A stretch of DNA of 64,000 nt from assembly GCF_002754935.1 (NCBI RefSeq), contig NZ_CP018092.1:248001-312000 (forward strand), read 5' to 3'. The position numbers were made by a program, and so were the translations under genes. Below the pieces are notes generated by a model. That model was not told where the DNA came from and did not search any database. It saw nothing but the letters and a program-made list of their open reading frames with translations. Below are positions 39,939 to 50,072 of the stretch, piece after piece (the stretch's first letter is position 1; the number at the start of each line of letters is the position of its first letter). The stretch comes from Thermostichus lividus PCC 6715 (GTDB taxonomy: Bacteria > Cyanobacteriota > Cyanobacteriia > Thermosynechococcales > Thermosynechococcaceae).

Positions 39939-42172
39939 TTACTGCAGCACTTGCCCCATATAGTCCCCCCACAGGGCAGCAGCTAGGCCACTACTCCCTT
40001 GGGTAGGGCTGTTATCGTCGTTGCCTAGCCAAATCCCCGTGAGAACATCTGCAGCAGGAACATAGCCAATAAACCACAGATCCCGCCCATCGTTGGTGGT
40101 GCCCGTTTTGCCTGCGACAGGCCAGCTCAGTGCTGCCGCGCGACCGGTGCCCCGACTCACGACAGCGGTCAATAGGTCGGTCATCTGGTTGGCGATCGCC
40201 ATCTCGAGCACCGGCTGAGGTGCCTCTGTCTTGGCCTGATAGATCACCCGGCAGGTCTGCCAAGCGGTGGGGGTGGTACAGTCGCTGCCGTCGCGCACCT
40301 CAAGAATGGTGTGGGGAGGAATCCGCTTGCCAGCATTGGCGAGGACAGCAAAGGCACCACTCATCTCTAGGAGGGTAGTTTCGCTTTGCCCCAGCACTAA
40401 ACCGGGTACCGCTTGCAGAGGGGTGCTCAGCCCCATCCGTTGCGCCAGTTGAATCGTGGGCTGTAGCCCGACCTCCTGAGCCAGCCGCAGGGCAATGGGG
40501 TTTTCTGAGAGGGCAAGGGCAGTGGCTAAATCCATGGCGCCTCCCCCGTGGCGGCAGCCCTCAAAGCGTTGCCCCTGCCAAAATACCGGCTCGCACGACA
40601 GGGTCTCGTGGGGCGATCGCCCCTGCCGCAGGGCTTCAGCAAAGACAAAAATTTTGAAGGTGGAGCCAGGTTGGCGCATCGCTAGGGTTGCGCGGTTAAA
40701 CTGGCTTTTTTGGTAGTCAACCCCGCCCACAAGGGCACGGATCAGCCCCGTACTCGGTTCGAGGGTGAGGATTGCCCCTTGACTAACGCCGTAGCTGAGC
40801 GCAACCTCATTGATAAAGGTTTTGAGGCTGGCTTCGGCAGTGGCCTGCCAAGTGGGGTCTAACCCTGTCTGTACAATTAGGTTCCCTTCCCGGGCTAGGT
40901 CGTCACCCAATAGCCGATCCAACTCGTGGTACACCTGATCGGTGTAGTAGGGAGCACGCTGCGCCGCAAACACCTCCTTGGCTTTAGGGCTAAGTTCAAT
41001 GCGCGATCGCCGGGCGCGATCGGCATCTTCCTTGCTAATCCGCCCCTGCTGTACCATCCGCAACAGCACCCGATTTCGATAATCCACTGCGGCATCGTAA
41101 TCCCGCACGGGGTTAAAGCGGTTCGGTGCTGGCAAAATACCCACCAGTGTTGCCGCCTCATTAAGGGTGAGGTCTTTAGCGGACTTGCCAAAAAAGAACT
41201 GGGCAGCATCTTCAAAGCCTGTGTTCCCTACCCCCAAATACACCCGGTTCAGGTAGGTCAACAGTAATTCATCCTTGCTATAAAAGGCCTCTAGCTTTAG
41301 GGCAACGACCATTTCCCGCCACTTGCGCCCTAGGGAGTCATCAGTGCCCACGTAAGAGCGAAAGAGAGTGCGTGCCAATTGCTGTGAGAGGGTACTGGCT
41401 CCTTCCCGTAACTCGCCGCCGCGCACATTGGTGATAACTGCTCGCGCCAGACCGAGGGGATCCATCCCAAAATGCCAGTAATACCGCGAATCTTCGGAAG
41501 CGAGCACCCCATGGATCAGATAGGGGGAGAACTCCTTAAGGTGGCGCAGTTCTTGGTGAGGCCGACTCTCCACAGGGTTCACCGGCTGCCCTTGGCGATC
41601 GAGGAGAACAATGGGGCCTTGCTCAATGGCTGGGATGGGATGCACAGAAACCTTCGCTGCTTCGGCAGTGATGATCCCCCCGCGAGTAGGCTCACCCCCA
41701 GCAGGCCGTACAGACTGTAGCACACCCCCTTTACCCAGCGAGGCGGTGGGTTCACAAACCGCAGGGTGACCCCATTTTGCAGTTCTGGCGGCCCTAGGGT
41801 CAGCACATCCCCATCGTGGAGCACATCCACCGCCATTTTCTGCCGCCCCCGGTATAGGCCATTGGTGGAGTCTAAATCCCGAATCTCAAAGACCCCTGTG
41901 GGGGTCAACCGCCGCAGTTCGGCATGACAACCACTGACAATTTCGCTGTCAATGATAATATCGGCCTTGGTGCGACTGCGGCCAAGGATGTAGCGATCGC
42001 CCAAGAGGGGATACCTACGGTGTGCCCCGGCTCCCTCAACCCAGAGTTCCGTTTTGCGTGCAGTCTCCTGAACCGGTACTTGGCTCCAATCAAACCGTGC
42101 CTGTACCGTCTCTACCGCTTGGGTGAGAGTTTGCGTCATGGTATGCCACAGGTTACGGGGTGAGTTGCTCAT
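39939..42172 (-). CDS. FHA-domain class A penicillin-binding protein (frameshifted as sequenced)
   Basis: Bifunctional peptidoglycan synthase. N-terminal FHA domain (RYILGRSRTKADIIIDSEIVSGCHAEL .. DLDSTNGLYRG), a membrane segment (VCYSLYGLLGVSLLAGG), a GT51 glycosyltransferase (SEDSRYYWHFGMDPLGLARAV) and a transpeptidase with GSTFK, SEN and KTGT motifs. As sequenced it is split into an FHA part (from 42172) and a PBP part: the frames meet at a run of six C at 41676-41681. One extra base restores one protein of about 744 residues. FHA-PBP fusions are known in cyanobacteria and link wall synthesis to Ser/Thr phosphorylation. Confidence 0.85.
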
Positions 42173-42244
42173 AGCTGTGGTAAACGGTTGCCGGAGGAGG
42201 CACGTGCAACTTGCATAGACGTAGCCACCATGCCATCGTATCCC

Positions 42245-42607
42245 CTAGCGATCGGGCATATACCCAGAGGGCACCGCAGTGGGATCGCTATCGCGCCTTG
42301 AACTCAGCAGCTCCATGCGATCAACCAAGATGACGGGGGTGGAGCGATCGACACCGGTGGCGCGGTCTTGCCAGCGATCAAACTTGAGGCTACCTTTGAC
42401 GCCAAGGAGGGTGCCTTTGCGAACGTAGTCGGCAGCAACTTGTGCCGTTTTACCCCAAATTTCTAAATTAAACCAGTCGGGTTGGTCGTCTTTGCTGGGA
42501 CGGTTGACCGCCAGGGTGAGGCGGCATTTGACACTGCCGGATTCAAAGTAGCGCACCTCCGGATCGCCCCCCACCCGACCAACCAGATGCACAACGTTTA
42601 GACTCAT
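42245..42607 (-). CDS. ssb: Single-stranded DNA-binding protein
   Basis: A 120-residue OB-fold SSB (VVHLVGRVGGDPEVRYFESGSVKCRLTLAVNRP .. WFNLEIWGKTAQVAADYVRKGTLLGVKGSL). The C-terminal acidic tip (DDIPF type) that recruits repair partners in E. coli is absent; the protein ends AVPSGYMPDR, as seen in some cyanobacterial SSBs. It lies 24 bases downstream of the large sensor gene on the same strand. Confidence 0.92.
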   Translation of the reverse strand: MSLNVVHLVGRVGGDPEVRYFESGSVKCRLTLAVNRPSKDDQPDWFNLEIWGKTAQVAADYVRKGTLLGVKGSLKFDRWQDRATGVDRSTPVILVDRMELLSSRRDSDPTAVPSGYMPDR

Positions 42608-42631
42608 GGCTCAGCCTCCGAATACGTCGCC

Positions 42632-45600
42632 TTAACACTCTATTCTAGGGGGTGCGGTCTGTACCCACTCAATCAATTCCGCGTAGGGCATGGGTCTAGC
42701 GAAAATAAAACCTTGAATAACATCACACCCCAAAGCAGTAAGTTGCTCTAGTTGCGCGACTGTTTCCACCCCTTCGGCCACGATGGGCAACCCCAGTCCT
42801 TTTGCCAGATCAATGATGGCTTTGGTAATAGCTTGATCTTGGCGATCGCTGACAATATCTTCCACAAAGGAGCGATCAATCTTCAGCCCCGTAATCGGAA
42901 AGTGTTTGAGATAGGTGAGGGAGGCATATCCCGTGCCAAAGTCGTCAAGGATAATGCCCACCCCAAGGGCGCGCAAATGACTGAGAATTTGTTGGGTGAG
43001 GTTGACGTTGTGAATAGCGGTTGATTCGGTAATTTCTAAGGTGAGCAGGTGCGGTGGCAACCGAGAGGCCGCAAGACTCTGCTGAATTTCCTCAAGCAGG
43101 TTTGGGTGCAAAAACTGCCGCGAGGAGAGGTTCACCGCAACCCCGACCCCTGCTAATCCTTGGCGTTGCCATGCTTGACAGTCATGACAGGCGCGGCGGA
43201 GCGCCCAGTCGCCAATGGGTAAAATTAAACCATTTTCTTCTGCCATATTAATAAATCGCCCAGGGCCAAGTAACCCTTGCGTGGGATGCTGCCAACGCAC
43301 AAGGGCTTCGATGTGGTGAATCTGTCGCCGTTTCAGCTCAAGTTGGGGCTGATAGTAAAGGCACAGCTCTTCAAAGCTGAGGGCAGTGTGCAGGTCATTT
43401 TCAAGGCGCAGTAGGGCATGGGCGGCAGAGTTAAAGCTGTCGGTGTAGAACTGGTAGGTATTCCGTCCGGTTTCCTTGGCACGGTAGAGTGCCGTATCTG
43501 CATTCCGCAGCAGTAGATCGACTGACTCGCCATGATCAGGGTACATAGCAATGCCAATACTGGTGGTGATGTGGAGATGGTGGCCATCTAAAATAAACTC
43601 GGGCTTTAGGGCGTGGAGAATTCGCTCGGCCACAATGGCTAAATCATCACTGTGGTGCACCATCGGCAGCAGAATGGTAAATTCATCGCCCCCCCAGCGG
43701 GCAATGGTGTCAGTTTCCCGTAGGCAGTGCACTAGTCGCTCAGCCACCTGTTGCAGGAGTTGATCGCCAATGGCATGGCCAAGGGTATCGTTAATCACTT
43801 TGAAGCGGTCTAGATCCAGAAACATCACCCCCACCCCCTGCTGCGACCGCCGGGATTCCGCTAAGGCAAGGGAGAGGCGATCGTCAAAGAGGGCGCGGTT
43901 CGGTAGCCCCGTCAGGAGATCATGAAAGGCTTGATAGTGAATCGTGCGTTCTGAGAGTTTGCGCTCGGTAATATCAACAACGGTGCCTTCAAAATAAGCA
44001 AGGCGACCGTCGTCATCGTAAACTGCCCGGGCATTTTCAGAGATCCAAATAATCTGGCCATCGCGACGATACACTTGGGACTCAAAGTTGGTCACAATAC
44101 CGTTTTTCACAAGAGCTTGGACAAATTCGTCGCGTCGTCGGGCATCGACATACAGTTGATGGGCAATATCTGTCAGTTCAGCTTGCAGTTGCGCAGGTGA
44201 TTCATAGCCATAGATGCGCGCTAGAGCCGGGTTAACGTTCAGGTAGTAACCATCGGGGGTGGACTGGAAGATGCCTTCGGTGGCATTTTCAAAAATACTG
44301 CGGTACTGGGCTTCAGCGCAGCGGAGTTCTGCGTCCAGTCGAATGCGATCGCTAATATTGCGGACAAAGGCCACGACTTCGTCATCTTGGAATGGCAACA
44401 GGCGGGCTTCAAAAAATTGCTCTCCCTGGGGGTAGGGGAGTGAGTAGGTCAGCGTCGACAGGGCGCGATCGCGCAGCACTTGACCAATGGCATCCTGAAA
44501 TTGCTTAGCAACTGAGGTGGGCAGGAACTCAAACATTGAACGCCCCAGCAGTTCTGACTCAGGCACGTAGAGTTCGGCATGAGCGCCCCCCTTATAGTCC
44601 AAAATCGTTGTGTCCGCCGCAATCCGAAAGTAACGATCGGGATACACCGCAAAAATCGCTTCCATCTCTGCCGTGGCTTGCTGAAGCTGAGCCGCTGCTA
44701 GTTTGCTTTGGGTAATGTCTTCGACTGTACCTTCGTAGTAGCAGACCTGCCCTGCCTCATTGCGAACGACGCGGGCGTGCTCCGAAACCCAAATAATGGA
44801 GCCATCCTTCCGATACACTTGGGATTCAAAGTTGCTGAGGGTGGGATGCTGCTCCAGAGCTGCGACAAAGTCTTGCCGTCGCTGGGGGTCAACATAGATC
44901 TGAGTAGGAATGTGCTGAACAGTATTGATGAGTTCATCGGGAGACGCATAGCCATACATGCGCGCCAAAGCAGGATTCACTGCCAAATAGCGACCCTCCG
45001 GCGTAGACTGAAACATCCCCTCTACAGCATTTTCAAAAATACTGCGGTATTTGCTTTCAGCGGCTCGCAGCGATCGCTCCGTTTCTTGGCGCTCCAGCAC
45101 ATTGGTAAAGGTGGCAGCCATCACCTCCATCAGGGGCAACAGGGTCTCTAACTCCTGCCGCGCTTGCCTCACAAAATCTAAGCCCAGAAAACCAATGATT
45201 TCAGAGCCACGGCGCAGCGCAACCACAATGAGGGACTGAATCCCTTGGGCGTCTAAGCCAGCGCGATCGCGGAGATCTAAGGGCAGGTCTGTCACGCGCG
45301 GCCAAAGCACGTGCCCCTGGGTGTACAGTTGCTGAAAAAAGAGGGGGAAGTCCGTGCTGGCAACCCCCTGAAGAGTGTCTTGTTGGGGTTCGATGTCTGC
45401 TGCACACCACTCATAGGTATTCGAGAAGCTCCTTAGGGTTGGGGTGTCTCGCTCAAAAAGATAGCTGCGATCGGCGGCAGTGATCTCCCCCAATAGACGC
45501 AAAACCTTGTGAATCCCTTCAGGGATGTTGCCCAAGGGCAGATTAATAAACTCGCTGGCAACGGTACTGATTAACTTTTCGTAGCGCAGTTGCTGCTCTA

Positions 45601-46888
45601 GATGCGCTTCGTGGGCTTTCAGGGCACGCTCAGCACGGATGCGCTCTAGTTCTGCGGTAAGGCGCACCCCAAAAATTTTCAGCAGCCCCTCAATGTAGGC
45701 GACCCGCTCAAGAGGCTGTGAGTGCATAATCGCCACCAACCCAAGGGTTTCGCCTAAGGAGTTGCGCAAGGGGATCCCAATGTAGGCTTCAACCCCAGCT
45801 GTGGCCAGCATCTCATCCTTAGGAAACAGGCGAGCGACCCCTTGGCTGTAAAAACAGGTATCGGCATGGAGAACACCAGCACAGGGTGTATCGGCCAGAC
45901 AGTAGCTCAGGGGCGGGTGCAGTTCGCCCTGACAGCAGTAGGCAACTGTGGTGACCCAATCATTATTTCGACCGCTGATCTCCCCAATCAGGACATGATC
46001 CACACCCAACTGCTGGCTGAGAAATTGAGCCAAATGACAGACAAAATCACTGCCAACCCACTGATTCAGGCCAGCGATGGGTTGTTCGAGGGCGTACTCT
46101 AGCTCTTTCCAGAGGGTGATGTCGGCGATCGCCCCATCAATGGCAATGACGCGGCCAAGGCTATCCAGCACCGGTATGCCTTGCTCCCGCACCCAGCGTA
46201 GATGCCCATCCCGATGGTGAATGCGATACTCGATTTCATAGGGGCTGGCGTGGGCGATCGCCTGCTCAATAGTTGCCAGTACCTGCGGCAAGTCCTGAGG
46301 ATAGGTAATTTCATTCAGCCCCTGATCGCCACGGCTCAAGAAATCGGTAGGCGTATAGCCGGTCACAGCATAGCACCCCTGACTCAGATAGGTGAGTCGC
46401 CAAGGTGGCATACTTTCGCAGGAAAAAATAAATCCCAGTAATTGATCTAGCAGTTGGCTCAATCGTGCCGGATTTTCATAAATAGGGCTACGACTCGTGT
46501 CTTTATCGAGCAGGCCAAGGATAAAACCAGTTGTAGTTCTCCCACTGTCTTCTGGCAGGGGGATAAAGCTGAAACAGAGACGGCGATAACAGTGTTGAAC
46601 GCTCACTTGCTGCTGCCAGCATTGGTTTAAGCAAGCCACTAGGCGCTCATTCTGCAGGAGGTCTGCCCTTGGCAGGTATTGCCCTAAAAGCTGCTGTGCA
46701 ACTGCATTGACACTGAGCACCTGATAGCAAGGACGGGTCGCATCTACCCCTAGTAAAAGCATTCCTTGGCTACTAAAGCTAAAAATGCTCTCTAACAGGC
46801 GATCGTGCAACAACTCCCTCAACGTGCTGTTGATCGTTAGGAGAGGCATTGCAGCTGTACTGTCTTCAAACCTAGACGGCTGAGCCAC
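42632..46888 (-). CDS. Multi-PAS/GAF sensor with GGDEF and EAL domains
   Basis: A 1,418-residue cytosolic cyclic-di-GMP sensor enzyme with no membrane segment. Approximate order: PAS (30-125), PAS (140-260), GAF (285-420), GAF (440-600), PAS (610-730), PAS (740-855), PAS (865-985), GGDEF (985-1150), EAL (1165-1410). The cyclase site is canonical (RWGGDEFTILL) with an inhibitory RETD site five residues upstream; the phosphodiesterase has HHIEALVRWQHP and ILDDFGTGYASL. Both activities look intact. The first and third of the late PAS domains are near-duplicates (SIFENAVEGMFQST / SIFENATEGIFQST). GTG start, tentative. Confidence 0.92.
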   Translation of the reverse strand: MAQPSRFEDSTAAMPLLTINSTLRELLHDRLLESIFSFSSQGMLLLGVDATRPCYQVLSVNAVAQQLLGQYLPRADLLQNERLVACLNQCWQQQVSVQHCYRRLCFSFIPLPEDSGRTTTGFILGLLDKDTSRSPIYENPARLSQLLDQLLGFIFSCESMPPWRLTYLSQGCYAVTGYTPTDFLSRGDQGLNEITYPQDLPQVLATIEQAIAHASPYEIEYRIHHRDGHLRWVREQGIPVLDSLGRVIAIDGAIADITLWKELEYALEQPIAGLNQWVGSDFVCHLAQFLSQQLGVDHVLIGEISGRNNDWVTTVAYCCQGELHPPLSYCLADTPCAGVLHADTCFYSQGVARLFPKDEMLATAGVEAYIGIPLRNSLGETLGLVAIMHSQPLERVAYIEGLLKIFGVRLTAELERIRAERALKAHEAHLEQQLRYEKLISTVASEFINLPLGNIPEGIHKVLRLLGEITAADRSYLFERDTPTLRSFSNTYEWCAADIEPQQDTLQGVASTDFPLFFQQLYTQGHVLWPRVTDLPLDLRDRAGLDAQGIQSLIVVALRRGSEIIGFLGLDFVRQARQELETLLPLMEVMAATFTNVLERQETERSLRAAESKYRSIFENAVEGMFQSTPEGRYLAVNPALARMYGYASPDELINTVQHIPTQIYVDPQRRQDFVAALEQHPTLSNFESQVYRKDGSIIWVSEHARVVRNEAGQVCYYEGTVEDITQSKLAAAQLQQATAEMEAIFAVYPDRYFRIAADTTILDYKGGAHAELYVPESELLGRSMFEFLPTSVAKQFQDAIGQVLRDRALSTLTYSLPYPQGEQFFEARLLPFQDDEVVAFVRNISDRIRLDAELRCAEAQYRSIFENATEGIFQSTPDGYYLNVNPALARIYGYESPAQLQAELTDIAHQLYVDARRRDEFVQALVKNGIVTNFESQVYRRDGQIIWISENARAVYDDDGRLAYFEGTVVDITERKLSERTIHYQAFHDLLTGLPNRALFDDRLSLALAESRRSQQGVGVMFLDLDRFKVINDTLGHAIGDQLLQQVAERLVHCLRETDTIARWGGDEFTILLPMVHHSDDLAIVAERILHALKPEFILDGHHLHITTSIGIAMYPDHGESVDLLLRNADTALYRAKETGRNTYQFYTDSFNSAAHALLRLENDLHTALSFEELCLYYQPQLELKRRQIHHIEALVRWQHPTQGLLGPGRFINMAEENGLILPIGDWALRRACHDCQAWQRQGLAGVGVAVNLSSRQFLHPNLLEEIQQSLAASRLPPHLLTLEITESTAIHNVNLTQQILSHLRALGVGIILDDFGTGYASLTYLKHFPITGLKIDRSFVEDIVSDRQDQAITKAIIDLAKGLGLPIVAEGVETVAQLEQLTALGCDVIQGFIFARPMPYAELIEWVQTAPPRIEC

Positions 46889-47047
46889 AGTTGATTTAGT
46901 CTGATGATTTTACAGTGTATTACTCGCTACTCTAAACGATCGTGCCAATCATTGACTGTTAAACCGAAAACAGTTTGCACATTTGCTGTGCCACCTAATT
47001 CCTTGGGGTGACCCCTGATCAATGAATCATCAGAATCAGCACAATAA

Positions 47048-47566
47048 CTAATCAAAATAGAAAAGCGTTACCACCTTATGCTGTTCCTCTGCCAATTCAC
47101 AGGTTTGCAGAAGGGTATGGCTATCGTGAAAGGCAAAACAGATCAGTTGTTGACAGCGGGAAACAATTTCTTGGTTACATAGCGCACTGGCTTCCCCCAA
47201 GGGAAGTTGATCATTCTCAGGTTTTTCAACCAAGTGCATCACCTTGTCAAGCTGCTGCCGCGACTCCCGCGGTTGTCGTTCTAGGCTCTGGGGCAGAATC
47301 ACCGTTAACAAGTTGGGGTTTGCCCGCATGGCACCGCGAATCGCCGCTGCATTCGTTCCCAGAGCACCGGAGGTCATCAGACGGTTGCCTGCCAAAACCA
47401 ATGCATAACTCATCATTTCAATCAGGTGCTGATGAGTAATAGGCACATGACGCGACCCCAAAAGGGCAATTCGCTTGGGACCGGCATTCTGGATGGTGGC
47501 TAATTCTTGTAAAAATTCATCAATTTTTGGGGAATCTATGCCCGGAAGATCAGTCGCCTGGGTCAA
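47048..47566 (-). CDS. DprA/Smf-like Rossmann-fold protein
   Basis: A 172-residue protein of the DNA recombination-mediator/LOG-like Rossmann fold (RIALLGSRHVPITHQHLIEMMSYALVLAGNRLMTSGALGTNAAAIRGAM). It is shorter than DprA (about 290-370 residues) and lacks SAM and winged-helix domains. Annotation as DNA recombination-mediator protein A is usual in cyanobacteria but function is not established. It is transcribed divergently from the GH57 gene. Confidence 0.8.
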   Translation of the reverse strand: MTQATDLPGIDSPKIDEFLQELATIQNAGPKRIALLGSRHVPITHQHLIEMMSYALVLAGNRLMTSGALGTNAAAIRGAMRANPNLLTVILPQSLERQPRESRQQLDKVMHLVEKPENDQLPLGEASALCNQEIVSRCQQLICFAFHDSHTLLQTCELAEEQHKVVTLFYFD

Positions 47567-47622
47567 GACGGTGTCTCATGTGCTACAGAACGAGGTTATT
47601 TTAGCACGTTAGAGCGACTTCT

Positions 47623-47648
47623 ATCCTTTAGGGCGGGGAGTATGTCAA
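47623..47648 (-). repeat. Solitary IS200/IS605-type end
   Basis: On the minus strand it reads TTGACATACTCCCCGCCC, the same pattern as the hairpins at 6.11, 31.17 and 61.46 kb. It sits in the intergenic space upstream of the GH57 gene with no transposase or TnpB gene. Confidence 0.45.
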
Positions 47649-47720
47649 AGTGTGTAACAACTTGGCTAGAGGGCAAAATTCCCTGAAATACTAGAGGGTA
47701 GCGTTACCTAAGGTGCGTTT

Positions 47721-49952
47721 GTGGCGTATCCCTTACACATTGCCTTTGTTTGGCACCAGCATCAACCCCTCTACAAAAGTTGCCGTACAGGTCAGTATCT
47801 TCTGCCGTGGGTGCGCTTGCATGGCACTAAAGATTACCTAGATTTAATTCTAGTGCTAGCGAAGTATCCCCGCCTCAAGCAAACCGTCAATTTAGTGCCC
47901 TCTCTGATTTTGCAAATAGAAGATTATGTCAATGGTGTGGCACTAGACCCGTACCTGACCGCCGCCCTCACCCCTGTTGAGCAACTCACGGATCAACAGC
48001 GGTGGTTTATCATTGAGCATTTTTTTGATGCCCACCACCGCACGATGATTGATCCCCATCCCCGCTATCGCGAACTCTACGAGCAACGGCAGACGGAAGG
48101 GGCAGTGTGGTGTTGGCAGCACTGGCACCCCCAAGACTATGGCGATCTGCTGGCATGGCACAATCTGGCATGGATTGATCCGTTCTATTGGCAGGAGGAA
48201 GAGGTGAGTCAGTGGCTTGCCCAAGGACGAAACTTCAGCCTCAGCGATCGCCAGCGGATTATTTCCAAACAGCGGGACATTCTGCGGCAAATTGTGCCTC
48301 AGCATCGCGCTTTGCAAGAGGCCGGTCAAATAGAGGTAACGACCACCCCCTACACACATCCCATCTTGCCCTTACTGGTGGATACCGATGCCGCAAAGGT
48401 GGCCGTTCCGCAGATAACCCTGCCTCAGCACCGCTTTCAGTATCCCCACGATGTGTCCCGGCACCTGCGGCGATCGCGCGTGCTCTACGAACACTATTTT
48501 GGGTGTGCCCCCCGTGGGTTATGGCCCTCCGAACAGTCTGTCAGCCCCGCCATTTTACCCGCCATCATTGAGCAGGGATTTGAGTGGATTTGCTCCGATG
48601 AAGCGGTCTTAGGGTGGACGACCGGTACCTACTTTCACCGCAATGAAGCAGGGGTGGTTCAAGAGGCGGCGGTTTTGTACCAACCCTATCGGCTCACCAC
48701 CAGCAGTGGCGATTTGAACATTATCTTTCGTGATCACCGTCTCTCCGATTTAATTGGCTTTACCTACAGTGCCATATCCCCTGAAACAGCGGCAGCAGAC
48801 TTGATTCAACAGTTAGAGGGCATTCGGCAGCACCTGTTGGCTTACGAAGGAACCGGCGGCACTGCCCTTGAGCAACCGTGGCTAGTGACGATCGCCCTCG
48901 ATGGCGAAAACTGCTGGGAGTACTATCCTCGCGATGGCTTACCCTTTCTGGAAACCCTTTACCAGTTGCTCAGTGATCATCCGCACTTGCAGTGTGTCTC
49001 TGTAGCCGAATATTTGCAAACCCATCCGCCGCGAGCTGTGCTGGCGGGCGAATCGCTCCACAGTGGTTCATGGATTGACGGTAATTTCTGTACGTGGATT
49101 GGGGATCCGGTCAAAAACAAAGCCTGGGATTACTTGGCGGCGGCACGCCAAGCCCTTGAACACCATCCTGACGCAACAGAGCAGGCCAACCCAGCCGCGT
49201 GGGAAGCCCTCTTGGCGGCTGAAGGCTCTGATTGGTTTTGGTGGTTTGGTGAGGGGCATTCCTCCAATCACGATGCCATGTTCGATCAGCTATTTCGCGA
49301 ACATTTAATTGCACTGTACGAGGCTCTTGGCGAGCCGGTGCCCGAGTACTTAAATGAGCCACTTGAAGTTCACGAAGCTAAGGATACTTATCCTCCCCAA
49401 GGGTTTATTCACCCGCAAATTGATGGGCGTGGTGACGAACAGGACTGGAACTTTGCGGGGCGGATTCACATTGGCGGCAACCGTGGCACGATGCACCGGC
49501 AAACCCTGATCAACCGCCTCTGGTATGGTGTTGATCACCTTAACATCTATATGCGGCTGGATGCCCCTGCTCAAAAGCAGCCCTTTGGTACCGAGATTGG
49601 CACCGTCCACTTTTGCTGGTACTACCCCAATGTGGTGACCTACAATAGCCGACTGTCCCTAAAGGAGTATCCTGACGAGCCACCCCTCAATTACTTGTAT
49701 CACCACCAACTGGTCATTGACATCGAACGTCAATGCATTGAGTTTAGCGAGGCGATCGCCAACGACCAATGGCAGCCTCGGATCACCCATGCTCGATACG
49801 CCCTAGAGACGTGCCTCGAAGTTGCAATCCCTTGGGCGGATCTCCACCTCAAACCAGACTGTGGTTTACACCTCCTAGTCATTCTGGCGCAGCACGGCTA
49901 TTACCTTGATCATTTTCCCACTGAGCAATTGCTGTTTTTGAGGACACCCTAG
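47721..49952 (+). CDS. Glycoside hydrolase family 57 (alpha-glucan acting)
   Basis: A 743-residue GH57 enzyme of the amylopullulanase or 4-alpha-glucanotransferase type. Conserved region 1 is IAFVWHQHQPLY; the nucleophile region is GLWPSEQSVSP, followed by WICSDEAVLGW; the acid Asp region is IALDGENCWEYY. Residues after about 560 form a beta-sandwich-like C-terminal domain (GFIHPQIDGRGDEQDWNFAGRI..). No signal peptide, so probably acts on intracellular glycogen. GTG start. Activity (debranching, hydrolysis or transfer) cannot be separated from sequence alone. Confidence 0.88.
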   Translation: MAYPLHIAFVWHQHQPLYKSCRTGQYLLPWVRLHGTKDYLDLILVLAKYPRLKQTVNLVPSLILQIEDYVNGVALDPYLTAALTPVEQLTDQQRWFIIEHFFDAHHRTMIDPHPRYRELYEQRQTEGAVWCWQHWHPQDYGDLLAWHNLAWIDPFYWQEEEVSQWLAQGRNFSLSDRQRIISKQRDILRQIVPQHRALQEAGQIEVTTTPYTHPILPLLVDTDAAKVAVPQITLPQHRFQYPHDVSRHLRRSRVLYEHYFGCAPRGLWPSEQSVSPAILPAIIEQGFEWICSDEAVLGWTTGTYFHRNEAGVVQEAAVLYQPYRLTTSSGDLNIIFRDHRLSDLIGFTYSAISPETAAADLIQQLEGIRQHLLAYEGTGGTALEQPWLVTIALDGENCWEYYPRDGLPFLETLYQLLSDHPHLQCVSVAEYLQTHPPRAVLAGESLHSGSWIDGNFCTWIGDPVKNKAWDYLAAARQALEHHPDATEQANPAAWEALLAAEGSDWFWWFGEGHSSNHDAMFDQLFREHLIALYEALGEPVPEYLNEPLEVHEAKDTYPPQGFIHPQIDGRGDEQDWNFAGRIHIGGNRGTMHRQTLINRLWYGVDHLNIYMRLDAPAQKQPFGTEIGTVHFCWYYPNVVTYNSRLSLKEYPDEPPLNYLYHHQLVIDIERQCIEFSEAIANDQWQPRITHARYALETCLEVAIPWADLHLKPDCGLHLLVILAQHGYYLDHFPTEQLLFLRTP

Positions 49953-50072
49953 CCACTGGCTGTGCTTTGGTGAGAGGATGATTGCAGCCCGTTTGAACCT
50001 AGCGTTGCGCGATAGTGTCTCTGTCTCACTATCTTACAAACACGTTCTCAACACGTATTCAATCGCAAGTAA

